From NCBI GenBank assembly GCA_002633025.1, contig NMRB01001745.1, positions 39,475 to 103,474 of the forward strand: a stretch of 64,000 bases of DNA. The letters are read 5' to 3'. The translations under genes were made by a program, and so were the position numbers. Source of the DNA: Notospermus geniculatus (taxonomy: Eukaryota; Nemertea; Pilidiophora; Heteronemertea; Lineidae). The notes beneath the pieces were generated by a model that saw only the letters and a program-made list of their open reading frames with translations, made no database searches and had not been told where the DNA came from. Numbering within the stretch: position 1 is the first letter of the stretch; each line of letters opens with the position of its first letter. Of this stretch, positions 12,474-23,207 are shown in pieces.

Positions 12474-13620
12474 AAAGGTCATGGGGGTTTAAGATCAAAT
12501 TCGCCATTTGGGATCCCTGTCAAGTTATGTTCCTGAAACTTGGAGGGATGAATGAAGGGCAGTAGACATTATTTTTGATAACATAAATGACTAATTAGCT
12601 CTTTTGTTTTAGTATGATTTTCTGCATTAGGTTTTGTCCGCGCAGGCAAGTGGTCAACATATGGCTTTTTCATAGAAAAACCTGGAATATACACAAAATC
12701 CAACCCACTCAACAAGCCCATGAAAAAAAAACAATTCTGTTCCAATATATCATTGTCAAAAATGACCAGAAAGTCAAAATGAAAATGTCTTAAGCGACCC
12801 TCTGAGCCAAGATAAAAATAGGCCGGGGGGATTATGCCTAAAAACCACAACCCAGACCAAATGAATAGGGTCTAGTCCATTATTCTTGAGGGTGGACTGG
12901 ATACCATTCAATGCCAGATTCACAATCACATTGATGTGGTACGTGGATAATAATAGCCATTCAGAATGAAGAATAGGGCATAAAGCATACAATGAAAGCC
13001 TTCCCCCCTCATCAAGAATAGTTCAGCCCAATCCATGTCAATTTCGGGACTATTGGCCCTTATGTAACAGATGTCAAGTCTAGTCAGAATAGTGATTATC
13101 ACAGGTCTGAGTGTTAAGCAAAACACAACTTAAGGAAAAGTGAGTTATCAAATGAAGCATTTTTTAGGACTTACCAATGAAAATCAAATGTTTTTCTTTT
13201 TGATATATGTAGCAGACAGTCAACGCTAATAGGAGGTGAAAAAATCAGCCCACGAAATGGCCAAATTCTAGGAGTAATTTGGCCTCAAAGATAAAACAAA
13301 AGAGCTAATTAATCATTTATGTTATCAAAAATAATGTCTATTGCCCTTCATTCATCCCTCCAAGTTTCAGAAACATAACTTGACAGGGATCCCAAATGGC
13401 TGTCAGAGTGGCGCAATGGAAACATCGGCGCCTGTCACCTCTGAGGTCGCGGGTTCGATTCCCGGTCGGGTCCGTGTCTCATGTGATAGATCCTCCTGCA
13501 TTACATTAAAATCGCCCAATATTGTCTATAGAACCAATAATGCCGAATTTGGCGCTCGGTTCTCAACTCAATATTTTTAATCCCAAATGGCGAATTTGAT
13601 CTTAAACCCCCATGACCTTT
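12474..13620. mobile_element. TIR element inserted in the packaging ATPase
   Basis: Left end AAAGGTCATGGGGGTTTAAG; right end is its inverse at 13598-13620. The terminal repeats run for about 150 bases (through TTTGTTTTAGT near 12610; counterpart 13270-13400). The right repeat is split by a SINE at 13401-13580. The interior has no transposase. I could not define a target duplication. Confidence 0.8.
13401..13580 (+). mobile_element. tRNA-derived SINE with 11-bp target duplication
   Basis: The head TGTCAGAGTGGCGCAATGG contains a box A match (TGGCGCAATGG), and GGTTCGATTCC is an exact box B about 35 bases later, as in a tRNA gene. The body ends in AATATTTTTAA. TCCCAAATGGC occurs on both sides (13390-13400 and 13581-13591), a target duplication typical of LINE-mediated insertion. 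Confidence 0.85.
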
Positions 13621-13846
13621 TTATCTTTGAAAATCCATTTTCTATTATAGGTCTCATTATAATCAAAGGTAGGACAAAATAAAACAATATTCTCGAAATG
13701 ACCTTGGTAAATTGTTTCTAACAAATCTAAAATGAAATATGTTTTTCCACAGTTGGTTACCCCGGAAATAATCGCGTTATACGGATCGAAAATGAAAAAT
13801 TCTTTAAGTTTGGTGGTCATTTATAAAGAAAAATTTAGTTCCCACT

Positions 13847-13955
13847 TCCACCAAGAGATGGCGCCACTGTTGAAACTTTAGTTCCCACTATTAACAAGAG
13901 ATGGCGCCACTGTTGCAAGCTTAGTTCATGTTCTAACCAAGAGATGGCGCTGCGA
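13847..13955 (-). repeat. Three tandem copies with AAGAGATGGCGC upstream of the ATPase
   Basis: AAGAGATGGCGC occurs near 13853, 13901 and 13939, with TTAGTTCCCAC or TTAGTTCATG between. The period is about 40-48 bases. The array begins about 30 bases upstream of the ATPase start codon, so it could be its promoter region. Confidence 0.6.
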
Positions 13956-14497
13956 TAGCTCAGTTAGGACAAACTTAAAGTATAAGATATGATTGTAGTT
14001 TTTTGTTTATAATAATTTTTTACAGCAGATTTGAAGAAAATAAAAAATATAGTAAAATTGGCTGACTAATACTGATGGTAAAAAACATCACTTCGTTAAT
14101 CCAGGAAATACCGTTTAGGAGTTAAAGGGGGTTGAATTTGTAAAGTTGATCTAAGTCAAACCATGAAAATTTTCAAGAGTGATTTGATGCACTATAAAAG
14201 AGAAGAGAAACCCTAGATAGGTGAGAAATCAGTGATTCTATAGGGTTTCACATGATATCGCGAAACCTTCCGGATGGTTTTGTTGAAAGGTCCAAAAAAG
14301 GACCTAAAATCTCTCACGGCGTTCACAATATTATGAACAGCGTTCCAAATGAACAAAAGTATAAATTTTTTTACTTTTTTCCAAATTTTCGCAATATTCG
14401 TATAAGCTACAGGACTTTCCGGGTTGAAATATAAATCTCTAAGGTACTGTTCGACAGCTAACTCTAGTGTCCATTTATTTATTTTTCGAGAAATTTA

Positions 14498-14670
14498 TAG
14501 TATAAGGAAAGTGAAAGGATCTGGATGGAGGAGATTTTATTAGTTTGCAAGTTTAGGTAGGTCTAGTTTTTTGAAACAGCCTGGAAATAGGGATATTTTA
14601 GTGTATTTTAGCCTACTTTTGGCGGCAAATCTTCCTCCTCCATCCAGATCCTTTCACTTTCCTTATACTA
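14498..14670. mobile_element. 173-bp MITE with about 45-bp ends
   Basis: TAGTATAAGGAAAGTGAAAG GATCTGGATGGAGGAG at the left is matched by the perfect inverse ending CCTTATACTA at 14670. The sequence before it (13960-14497) shows no convincing gene; a 60-codon frame at 14252-14434 has no recognisable domain. Confidence 0.85.
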
Positions 14671-14697
14671 ACCAAATTTCATTGCAATCCGCCGAGC

Positions 14698-14730
14698 CCC
14701 CCCCCCCCCCCCCACCCCCCCCCCCCCCAC
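14698..14730. repeat. C homopolymer tract
   Basis: About 30 C residues interrupted by single A residues. Such tracts are prone to assembly and length errors. Confidence 0.9.
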
Positions 14731-14782
14731 CTTAGCACTTTCTGCAAGGTCTATTCGTGGACGTACACGTAAACTTTTAACT

Positions 14783-14945
14783 TCATTGGGGAGGTTTCGA
14801 AATCAAACGATAAACCAAAACTTTACGACAACGTTATTTTTCATACTTCACATTAACCAGATTTTGTATTGCATTTTCGGTACAAAAATAAAGTTGTCGT
14901 TAACGTTCACGTTTATCGATTGATTTCGAAACCTCCCTATTATGT
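14783..14945. mobile_element. Short MITE with GGGAGGTTTCGAAATCAA ends
   Basis: GGGAGGTTTCGAAATCAAAC at 14790 is matched by GATTTCGAAACCTCCC at 14920-14937, with subterminal CGATAAAC/GTTTATCG and GTTAACG words. It supplies the last codons of the open frame that enters from 15186. Confidence 0.65.
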
Positions 14946-15186
14946 GTACTTGTGCGGTACGTTTTGACTTCGTTATATTTTCGTTACCAATCTTTGCATC
15001 CAGCGCAAGAACGTCCTCTTGGGTTAACTCATAGTCAAACAGGGCAAAGTGTGAAACTGCACATCTTTTACCAGCCCAAAGAATGGCTTCTTTATTCGAT
15101 TTTAATTTGACCGGTAGGCCAAGGTACAAGTTAGGGTTCTGAGATAAGGCCTTTCCGTTTGAGAATACCTTCGCTTTAAACCTCAT
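14946..15186 (-). pseudogene. Fragment with weak LamG/concanavalin-like signature
   Basis: The frame from ATG 15184-15186 reads MRFKAKVFSNGKALSQNPN and then KRCAVSHFALFDYELTQEDV LALDAKI. A conserved strand, FALFDYEL, followed by an acidic helix is typical of the end of LamG or pentraxin-like jelly rolls. Only about 80 residues precede a MITE that replaces the rest. It may belong to the virus-like element, as a lectin or capsid-associated protein, or to a host gene; I cannot decide. The upstream minus-strand sequence is a different frame (15229-15640). Confidence 0.3.
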
Positions 15187-15228
15187 TAATGCCGTCGACC
15201 TGTCATTGATTGTAACCGCAGTATACTG

Positions 15229-15640
15229 TCATCTGACAGGAGCACGAGTTTTTTTATGGAAAGAGTCACACCTTCTTTCCCATTCAGTGTACGAGCAGAA
15301 AGTTAGCCGACCTGATCTTTGCTTGAAAGACACATGACTTCGATTACTTTGTGCGAGAATGATCTGACATACCGATGTTAAAATAGGAGACGCCTTCATC
15401 CACCAGTAGATTACGATCGAGATGTTTTTTGTGTAAAATATGTTGCGCAAATTCGGGAAATATAAAGCCATGTTTCCCTTACGATTCAAGACAAGGACAT
15501 GGCCGAATGCTAAGGACCGTTTATATCTGGCGCCACCCACGATCCTGAATCGATTACATATAAGATTGGGCTTTAGAAAACTTTTGTACACTAATGCCCG
15601 CTGTTCACGATCAAATTTTTGATCCAATTTTCTAAATATG
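15229..15640 (-). CDS. Open frame of unknown nature next to the virus-like block
   Basis: About 137 codons are open between the MITE at 15688-15862 and 15229, including KLDQKFDREQRALVYKSF and GNMALYFPNLRNIFYTKN. Composition (basic, aromatic, without low complexity) is more protein-like than the neighbouring chance frames. No start codon outside the MITE and no known domain are visible. It may be an interior remnant of the element whose ATPase lies at 12305-13820. Confidence 0.25.
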
Positions 15641-15687
15641 CTCAATAAAGGCCTACATGCGGGTTTATACATTGAAGCCCCAATAGG

Positions 15688-15862
15688 CCAAGTGTCATAG
15701 AATGTAATGCCTCCGATATAAGATGCCCGCTTCTTTTGTTCAAGGGACATCTGGTAACAGAAGTTCTGTTTGTCAGTGCCCGGCTGACCCTTATTCCGTC
15801 AGAATCTATTGTTGTGGGACATCTCATATCGGGGGGCATGACATTCTACGACACCGGAATCT
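15688..15862. mobile_element. MITE with GTGTCATAGAATGTAATGCC ends
   Basis: GTGTCATAGAATGTAATGCC at the left and its imperfect inverse ending ATTCTACGACACC at 15862, with CCGATATAAGATG/CATCTCATATCGG subterminal. Internal words (AAGAAGCGGACATC, GACGGAATAAGGGTCAG) recur at 42716-42905 and 45716-45906, so these are related copies. Confidence 0.7.
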
Positions 15863-15990
15863 GATTTCCAAAAAAATGGATGAAAAATTTGATTGTACAG
15901 GGGCATAAACATCATTACTTTTAATAATAGAAATTTACATTGTATGATAAAAAATATAGGCCGATTTCACAAAGGGTGTTTAAGACTTAA

Positions 15991-16238
15991 AGATAATGTA
16001 TCACGATTATTTTCGCGGGCCACGAAATTCATTGTTTATTTACATTTTGTTTGTTTATGTCCAGGCTTTCGTTGTCTTGTGAGTAAATTATTGGTGGCAT
16101 GCCCCTCTAGAAATTCTGTTGATTCCAAAAGTATTCATTTTGGTGGGTTGGCATGTCCAAAAAGTCCAAAATAACATAATGTAAACATCCATGTTTACAA
16201 ACATTGAATGTAAACAATGAAGTCGTGATACATTATCT
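15991..16238 (-). mobile_element. 248-bp MITE with TTAA target duplication (copy 2)
   Basis: Same length and ends as the copy at 3909-4156, in opposite orientation. TTAA flanks it at 15987-15990 and 16239-16242. Both 16-base ends (AGATAATGTATCACGA) are intact here. Confidence 0.9.
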
Positions 16239-16288
16239 TTAAGGTGACATTCCAGGTGTGAAACAAGTCATGTGTAGCAAGTGACTAA

Positions 16289-16472
16289 AGGCGGTGCTCC
16301 ACGTGACATTTTTCTGTCGAAAGCTTGCTGTCAGATAGTAACTGTCCAAAGACTATCCCGTGGAAGTTGTTCAGCTAGTGACTGTATGACAGCAATTAGT
16401 GCTGTCTGACAGCAATAATTGACTATCTGACAGCAAATTATCGATAGAAAACTGTCACGTGGAGCGGCGCCT
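16289..16472. mobile_element. 184-bp Harbinger-like MITE with CCACGTGACA ends
   Basis: AGGCGGTGCTCCACGTGACA and its inverse at 16453-16472, flanked by TAA at 16286-16288 and 16473-16475. The interior repeats CTGTCAGATAGT/ACTATCTGACAG words. TAA duplication and the AGGCG..CCACGTGA end link it to the larger element at 32287-33110. Confidence 0.85.
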
Positions 16473-16504
16473 TAAGAATTAAAACTGCCGCCAAGCAGTC
16501 CATT

Positions 16505-16790
16505 AGATTTTACAGTATCCTACATGTATTGATTTTACGGTATCCTACATGTATTGATTTTACAGTATCCTACATGTATTGATTTTACAGTATCCTACAT
16601 GTATTGATTTTACAGTTTCCTACATGACGTGTATTGATTTTACAGTATCCTACATGTATTGATTTTACAGTATCCTACATGTATTGATTTTACAGTATCC
16701 GACATGTATTGATTTTACAGTATCCTACATGTATTGATTTTACAGTATCCTTCATGTATTGATATTACAGTATCCTACATGTATTTGATG
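16505..16790 (+). repeat. 25-bp minisatellite
   Basis: About eleven copies of GATTTTACAGTATCCTACATGTATT with few changes; one unit carries an extra ACGTG. Confidence 0.95.
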
Positions 16791-17800
16791 CATTTTTACA
16801 GACGTGTTGCTGTTGAACTGATGACCCGTTGTTCCGTTATCATTCACAAACGAATCACAATTATGTACCGAAGATGCCGGTCGTTGCCATCAAATCCAAA
16901 TGCGATGTAAGCTGAAAATGAAAAAGAATGATTTTGTTTGTTTCATTTTCGTTCACATCTCACATGCCACATACAGTACATTGTACCATGGAGGGAACAA
17001 TGGCAGTTAACGACAACACAATGGGGCATGGGATCGTATTTCACAGGGATTACGCCCGTATCTCTCTCCTTCTCAATTGCGCTTCCACTACAAAAATTTG
17101 TTCTTTCTTATTCTGCTTCCATTACAGAATTTCCGTGTTTAATAAGTCCGGTTCTATTAAGTGCGGATCTATTAAGCTCGGATGGCATAGCCGATCATAC
17201 TCCGAATCTAAAATAGATGCGTATCAACAATGGTGTTTCTCTAGTGGAATGGCAATAAGTCCGGATCTATTTGTAGTACTATGATCGGCCACAGGTGGCT
17301 TAAGATCGCTTGCGGCATTGCGCATGCTCGAAAGTACCAGAACAATACGCGGTTCATTCCACGTATCGCCATCTGTAGCCGAACTTACTAACGGCGACTT
17401 CCCATTTCGCCAAATTCGCAAATTCCCAAATTTACTTGACACCCCCTGTGTTCTTTCAAAATGAATCGTTCGAAATATTAAAAATTTTTGAAGCAGGGTC
17501 ATAAGTGCAACAAATTAAGCGAATGGTATTCATTCCAAAGAAGATTGATATTATTTTCTAGGTAAATTCTTCAACGATAACGATTGCTTTTAATTTCAAT
17601 TTTCTCTGTTCTTCTGATATGCCTTGGGTTCCACTCCTCTTGCAGTGTTTGCTCCCTTCATATATCTGCACTGACATATGCGCAGCATCTGCGCTTATAA
17701 TAATTCTATTTTTGACCCGAGGACATTAAAATTATATGCTCGTAGATTACATTTTTGATGAAAACCAGATATCGATAATTTGACCTACATTACACGCCAA
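16791..17800. other. No gene recognised
   Basis: Overlapping frames at 16928-17284 and 17224-17502 have no recognisable domain. Words such as TAATAGATCCGGACTTATT and CCCATTTCGCCAAATTCGC suggest degraded repeat copies related to 19558-19860. Confidence 0.4.
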
Positions 17801-19290
17801 AATTAAAGTCCACTTGCTGTGCACGTGCCACGCGAACGCTGCGCGCGGGCCACCCGCCGACGGCGCGTCGTAGGTGCACGTCACACACACAGCGTCTTCT
17901 ACAAGCCGTGCATGGGCCATGACGGGACGTGCGCCGACGGCGCAGTGCACACATCATGCCGTGCGCCGTAAGCGCACGTGTCGTGCACAGACGGCGCGAA
18001 GGCCAGGCCCCGACTGTGCAGTGGCTCAAGGGGCATTTCAGGATGGTATTTTTGTGACACTGCCGCCTTTTTTGTTGATTCTTTGCCGCTAACCTGAAGC
18101 TGCAGCATCGGAATGACTGGAGAGGATACACAACTCGTGTCTCAGCGCCGCCTACACGGCTACAGGTAACGTCAAAATGTGCATGCGCAGTAGAGATCGT
18201 TCCCCTCAACAAAGCCATTCCGTTAGGCATACCGCTACCTACCTGTGCCGAAAAACACCGAAGTTGTGACATTTGATCTTGTTAAATATGAGAACGGATG
18301 GGGCGAATGTCCTCTGGGTATAGTAGTCCTGCTGTGTATTCCTCGTTTCGCATTGCTTCATAGGCCTAAGAGGGAGCACGCAGAAGAAAACGTCGCCAAA
18401 GCACCCAACAGACTACATGCACGGCGGCCTATGATTGACAGCTGTCATCTCTGAGGTGTTTATCATAACACGTGTTCAGTCACAAAAGCATGCTATAAAC
18501 ACGCAAAAACATCAGTTTTACTCAATATTTTTCTTTCCTTTATAGTAACGAAATATGTGCTATTTTTTAAAGTGTAGACCACAATATTTTTTGACCATTT
18601 TAAAAAAAATTATGAAAAATTATCTGAAACTCCGCCTACCAGCGATCCAAATACGGTAATTAGTAACGGAAGGAAGTGATGTGGCCTAGCGACGAACCTT
18701 GTAAACACGGTCGTAACTTGTCATGATTATACCCAAATTTTGGTCTGGTCATGTTTGTAAGTTCGTTAGTTGGTAAAAATGTGGCATGTGTTTTGTTTCC
18801 TGCATAGGAAGGGACGGCAACTGCCCTAATATTTTGTTTTTGACCAACGTTTCACCACATTTCATCACGATTCTATCCACGGTTTTTCGCCGTCATGTTG
18901 ATGTTCGCGGATGTAAACATCAAAATGGTCCACAATCCTTGCTCTAAAACATCGTTTTTCCACCAAAATTAGTCAATTTTTTAACTGTCAACCAGAGGTG
19001 AATACCTGATATTTTAAAGACAAGCCTTGATTCATGAAAACTATCAAACCCTCGTCGATAAGATGAGATATCGCCCAAAAAATGGAAATCTATCCCGTGC
19101 GTGTACTTCGCACGTACTGTGCACTTAATACACAGTGTAGCTACTTTACTACACTGCGCGCCTCCCTCGCGCGGCCCGTGCGTGGGAGGCGCGAGGGATT
19201 GTGTAGGCTGCGCGCAGGGTAGAATCTCATGCATTGCGTGGGACGTGCACGTCCCGCGCGCAGAATACGCAGCGCAACCCCATTTATCTC
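17800..19290. mobile_element. Degraded element with GC-rich subterminal word arrays, relative of 5150-7027
   Basis: GCCAAAATTAAAGTCCACTT at 17797 resembles the end of the spacer element at 5155. GC-rich GTGCGC/GCGCAC/ACGTGC words fill 17815-18010 and 19095-19275. The centre (18430-18680) shares GTGTTTATCATAACACGTG and GAAACTCCGCC segments with 5700-5900. Another shared segment is TAAAGACAAGCCTTGATTCA (19014 and 6101). Confidence 0.5.
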
Positions 19291-19557
19291 AATAGCTGAC
19301 TTGGCGACATGCGCCTACTTTAGCTGTGACGGGTCACAGATATAGTCAAGGGAACAAACACTGCCAGAGTTGTGTAACCTTGGGTGTGGCACATTATACA
19401 CCCGTCCTTTTTGAAGGTGGAGACATAGGCCCCATCCCTTCCAAATCCTGAGTGAAACAGTTTGATAACCAAGGGCCTTATCCTAAACCCTAACCCTCTA
19501 TTTTGAAGTACTTTGCATTGGGTCGGTCCATTAGATTATAGGGGTTATAGCCTGAAT

Positions 19558-19755
19558 AACAAATTTGGCGAAATGGGAATTTGGCCAAATGGGATTTTGG
19601 CGAAATGGGAATTTGGCAAAATAGGAATTTGGCGAAATGGGAATTTGGCGAATTGGGAATTTGGCGAAATGGGAATTTGGCAAAATGGGATTTGGCGAAA
19701 TGGAACTTTTTTTGGCGAACTGGGAATTTGGCGAAATGCAATTTGGTGAAATGAG
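19558..19755 (+). repeat. Minisatellite of ATTTGGCGAAATGGGA units
   Basis: About eleven to twelve units of 16-18 bases, most reading GGCGAAATGGGAATTT. The long frames over it on both strands are produced by the repeat. Confidence 0.95.
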
Positions 19756-19924
19756 AATGAACCCTTACTAACCTCAAATCCAGTAGTGGAAGCGCAAGCC
19801 GTGAAATATCCGGTCTTATTTTAGATGCGGTACCATTAAGACCGGATCTAAAAACTGTAATGGAAGCGCAGCTACCTCCATGATTGTACTATATCGCATT
19901 CTGCCACGATTAACAGTGGCTCGA

Positions 19925-19990
19925 AATAAGATTAGTCTTATAGAATATAAAATATAGAATATAGGATATAGAAAATAGAATATAGAATGA
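19925..19990. repeat. TAGAATATA microsatellite-like tract
   Basis: Reiterated ATAGAATATA words. A second tract of the same type lies at 20505-20625. Confidence 0.85.
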
Positions 19991-20022
19991 AGACGGGTTT
20001 CTAAGGTGAACGACATTCGAGA

Positions 20023-20145
20023 ATTTAAGAAATCGCTTCGTTAACGACAACACTAACGCTAACACTATTTCTGACATACATTTGCAATGTAAAAAATAAT
20101 GTTAACGTCGTGTCACCGTTAGCGGGACGATTTCTTAAACTATGT
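20023..20145. mobile_element. Small MITE with TTAAGAAATCG ends
   Basis: TTTAAGAAATCG at 20026 and CGATTTCTTAAAC near 20131-20143, with GTTAACG words inside that also occur in the MITE at 14783. Confidence 0.55.
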
Positions 20146-20149
20146 ATAC

Positions 20150-20228
20150 TAGTAGTTCCTACGGGACTCGAACCCACGGACCCTCGCATTAGGCATCAAC
20201 CGTGTAACCACAAGGCCAAATTCCCATC
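20150..20228 (-). mobile_element. tRNA-like SINE head
   Basis: On the minus strand TTTGGCCTTGTGGTTACACG resembles box A and GGTTCGAGTCC is an exact box B about 45 bases on, ending CCGTAGGAAC. The acceptor stem does not pair well, so a tRNA-derived repeat is more likely than a tRNA gene. Confidence 0.55.
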
Positions 20229-20242
20229 TTCAAAAAAAGATG

Positions 20243-20410
20243 CTTCAATGGGGACACTAGCCCACTGCCTCAATAGGTGTCACTAGTGGTTAAAACTATT
20301 GAAATGAAAATGACATCCCGGTCCTAATCTCCCACACAAAAGGCGTCCATTGTATAGGACCGGATTTCTGTGTGCTGCCCTCTATCGTAGGTAGCATCCC
20401 CTTTACCTAT
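20243..20410 (+). repeat. Direct repeat, copy 1
   Basis: CACTAGCCCACTGCCTCAAT to GCCCTCTATCGTAGGTAG recurs at 22785-23110, where a MITE (22903-23080) interrupts it between TATAGGAC and the following CGG. Confidence 0.85.
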
Positions 20411-21073
20411 GTTAAATGAGGCGTCCCTCCCAGTGTTTTGCGAGTAGTCCAAACAATCTCCGAACCCAAACAGTTTTATGTTATACAAGGGGTCACAGAT
20501 ACAATTAGAATAGAATATATGTAGAATATAGAATATGGAGAATATAGAATATGGAATACATGTATATGTAGAATATAGAACATGAGATATAGGATATAGA
20601 ATACAGAATATAGAATATGGAATAAAAAAGAATGCCACATCTGAATCATTTACATGGTAGTACATGTAAATTTCCAAAATTATGGAAAATTACATCATGT
20701 AGTTATGGAAATTTACATATGATTTAGATGATGACATTCTTACAGATTATGATATTCTTATAGTAGAACTACATGCCAATCTTCGAGCCAAATACTTGTT
20801 TTGCTGACGACCGCGTTTATTCATCAACCGCTCGATAAGTAAGCACTATTTTGGGGGCTTGTTTGTCGAGCCGCTCGATGAACAGTACTTAGATTCAGCC
20901 TCATTTATCGAGCTAGCTTAACAAGCAGGCTTCAATTCGAACCTTGTTCGTCGAGCTGGCGATAAAGACACGTCTCCTCATGAATATGCAAAATGGCGCC
21001 AGACGCTTTGGCTCGAAGGTCGCACAGTTCTAGTTCGTTTGAATAAAGACACTGAAATGATCATTTTTCTATT

Positions 21074-22505
21074 CTAGACTCGGGCCCCAGTTGTTGTGTC
21101 GCTCCGGTGCTACACTCCACAAACGACTGGGAAAGCAAGATGCAAAATCAGCGGCTAGCGTACCGACAACACCAACGGATATGAATGAGTTCAGCCAATC
21201 AGAAGCTGCGTCTTGAACGGCCGTCGATTGCTCGCTGCGAGATGCCAAATCAGCTGAGTATCACTATCAGAACTTTCTTCAATGTCAAGGACGGTCTCCT
21301 GGTACCTAAGTTCGATGCTGTGTGCGATAAGCAATACTTACGGATTTATCAATATCCTGCTAGTGACGTTGAAAAGTTTCTGGACGGGAGAGAGGATCTG
21401 GTAAATCACATCATCCACAGAAATAACAACCAATCAAAAGTGTGCCAGATTTTCCCTAGTAGATTGCTTTCATATGGCACGCCAAAACGGAAAATATTCA
21501 GATTGAATTATAATCTATGCAGAACTTTCTACAAACGTTCAGAGCTGATCTATATCTATGCAGAACAAAAATTATCCATGCAGATCGAAAATATATCCAT
21601 GCAGATCGAAATATTCATTCAGAACAAAAACATATATCAGTGCAGATCAAAGTATCTATTCAGAACGAATTGCAAATGAATTTGGAACTAAGCTAAGCGA
21701 GATACGCCCCCTATTGAGTTCATGACGCCCTCTATTGCCTTCGTTTCTTTTATAACAGGGTCTTAGTTTTGTACTGTGGGGGTCTTACTTTTATAACAGG
21801 GTCTTAATTTTGTACTGTGGGGTCTTACTTTTGTAGGTCTTAGGTCTTAGTTTTGTAGACACCCGTTTCAATCTGCATAGATATAATTTGGTGTTTCGTT
21901 CTGCATAGATATAATTTACTGTTTCAATCTGAATAGATATAAGTTACTGTTTGAATCTGAATAGATATAAGTTACTGTTTCAATCTGCATAGATATAATT
22001 TGCTGTTTCGTTCTGCATAGATATAATTTACTGTTTCAATCTGAATAGATATAAGTTACTGTTTCAATCTGAATAGTTATAATTTGTCGTTTCGTCCTGC
22101 ATAGATATAGTTCCAGCCTGCATGGATATAATTCGTTCTGAATAGATAGTTTGATCTACACTGATATATTTTTTTCTTCTGAATGAATATTTCGATCTGC
22201 ATGGATATATTTTCGATCTGCATGGATATTTTTGTTGTGCATAGATATAAATCAGTTCTGCACGTTTGTAGAAAGTTCTGAATGGTTGTAGAAAGTTCTG
22301 AACGGTTGTAGAACGTTCTGCATAGATATAATCCAATCTGAATATTTTCCGTTTTGGCGTGCCATACTTTCAGGCAATTTCATTCGTCGGGATGGGCGTT
22401 GTTGTTGTCGGTACGCTAGCCGCTGATTTTGCAGCTTGCTTTCCCAGTCGTTTGTGGAGTGTAGCGCGGCGGCCGGAGCGACACAACGACTGGGTCCCGA
22501 GTCTA
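21074..22505. mobile_element. TIR element with subterminal GCAGATCGAAAT words
   Basis: The ends are GACTCGGGCCCCAGTTGTTG and its partner near 22480-22505. Long shared segments (GTCGTTTGTGGAGTGTAGC, GTACGCTAGCCGCTGATTTT) make terminal repeats of about 100 bases. TATGGCACGCCAAAACGGAA at 21473 and its inverse near 22345-22365 start a second inverted zone of ATCCATGCAGATCGAAATAT words. 21870-22100 is a tandem array of GTTTCAATCTGAATAGATAT. The frame at 21185-21679 covers the repeats and has no recognisable domain. Confidence 0.7.
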
Positions 22506-22902
22506 TAATATTTCTGCAGAGCACTTTCAAAATCGGCAAAGGAGCTGTACATGTATACAGATCCTTCTTGTATTTTTTTCGGACGTTGACACCGTCGCGC
22601 CAGAAACCGAACCCGCCATTTTCGCCTCCATATGTGGAAGATAAATCTGATTGGTCAATGTCAAATTGGCCTGGTTGACTCAGATCTAACACATGAATAT
22701 TAATGAGGGCGGCTTGACGTTTAAGCCACATTTTGGGTATTGTTGATCACGCCGGGCTCGATAAATAGTCACTTTCTTTGCTAATGGGGACCCTAGCCCA
22801 CTGCCTCAATTATAGGTGTCACTAGTGGTTAAAACTATTGAAATGAAACTGACATCCCGGTCCTGATCAATTTCCCACACAAAAGGAGTCCATTGTATAG
22901 GA

Positions 22903-23080
22903 CAGGTGTGATAAAATCTAGTGACCCCACCCGCCTGATGTCCCCCTGCATTGTTTGTCACAGGATTAAGGGCCTCGGTCTCTCTAGAGTCCAATTCAAT
23001 GGTACCGCTTAATCCGTAAATGTATTGTTGGGGGACATCACATATCGGGGGATTCGTTAGATTCTACTACACCGGGTTTC
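22903..23080. mobile_element. MITE with GGTGTGATAAAATCTA ends
   Basis: Inserted in the second copy of the direct repeat; the empty site survives at 20360-20370. GGTGTGATAAAATCTA and TAGATTCTACTACACC are the ends. A second copy lies at about 53578-53745 with the same interior (CTTAATCCGTAAATGTATTG). Confidence 0.8.
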
Positions 23081-23207
23081 GGTGTTCTGCCCTCTATCGT
23101 AGCTAGGATCCCCATATTTCCAGTAACAATATTGTCGAGAGCATCACCTGTACCTATAAGTAATTACATGTACTTGCACGTGGGCCTCATCATTTATTGA
23201 TAACAGG

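Larger units (their letters stand above)
12305..13820 (-). pseudogene. A32/FtsK-like DNA-packaging ATPase of the virus-like element, broken
   Basis: The minus-strand frame starts at ATG 13818-13820. It encodes IISGVTNCGKTYFILDLL, a P-loop (Walker A, GxxxxGKT), about 20 residues in, then a strand ending NIVLFCPTF. The frame is cut at about 13620 by a 1.15-kb inverted-repeat element. On the far side (12480-12305) the homologous reading resumes with TLFIIDDCANL, a Walker B motif with the paired acidic residues usual in A32-type ATPases. It ends soon after, at a duplicated AAAATCATTGTTCAATC sequence, so the C-terminal sensor part is missing. A32-like ATPases drive genome packaging in Polintons/Mavericks, adintoviruses, virophages and larger DNA viruses. 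This is the best single marker that the surrounding block is virus-derived. The copy cannot be functional as it stands. Confidence 0.72.

Noticed and set aside
13401-13480. Functional tRNA gene
   Set aside because: A and B boxes are good but the acceptor stem does not pair, and an 11-bp target duplication encloses a 180-base unit, so it is a SINE.
17790-18454. GC-rich overlapping frames at 17.8-18.4 kb
   Set aside because: They follow GTGCGC/GCGCAC subterminal arrays of a non-coding element and show no domain.
19486-19500. Telomere-like CCTAAACCCTAACCCT
   Set aside because: Only two to three units inside unique sequence; too short to indicate an interstitial telomere.
19490-19777. Open frames on both strands over 19.5-19.8 kb
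   Set aside because: Produced by the ATTTGGCGAAATGGGA minisatellite, whose unit length keeps frames open.
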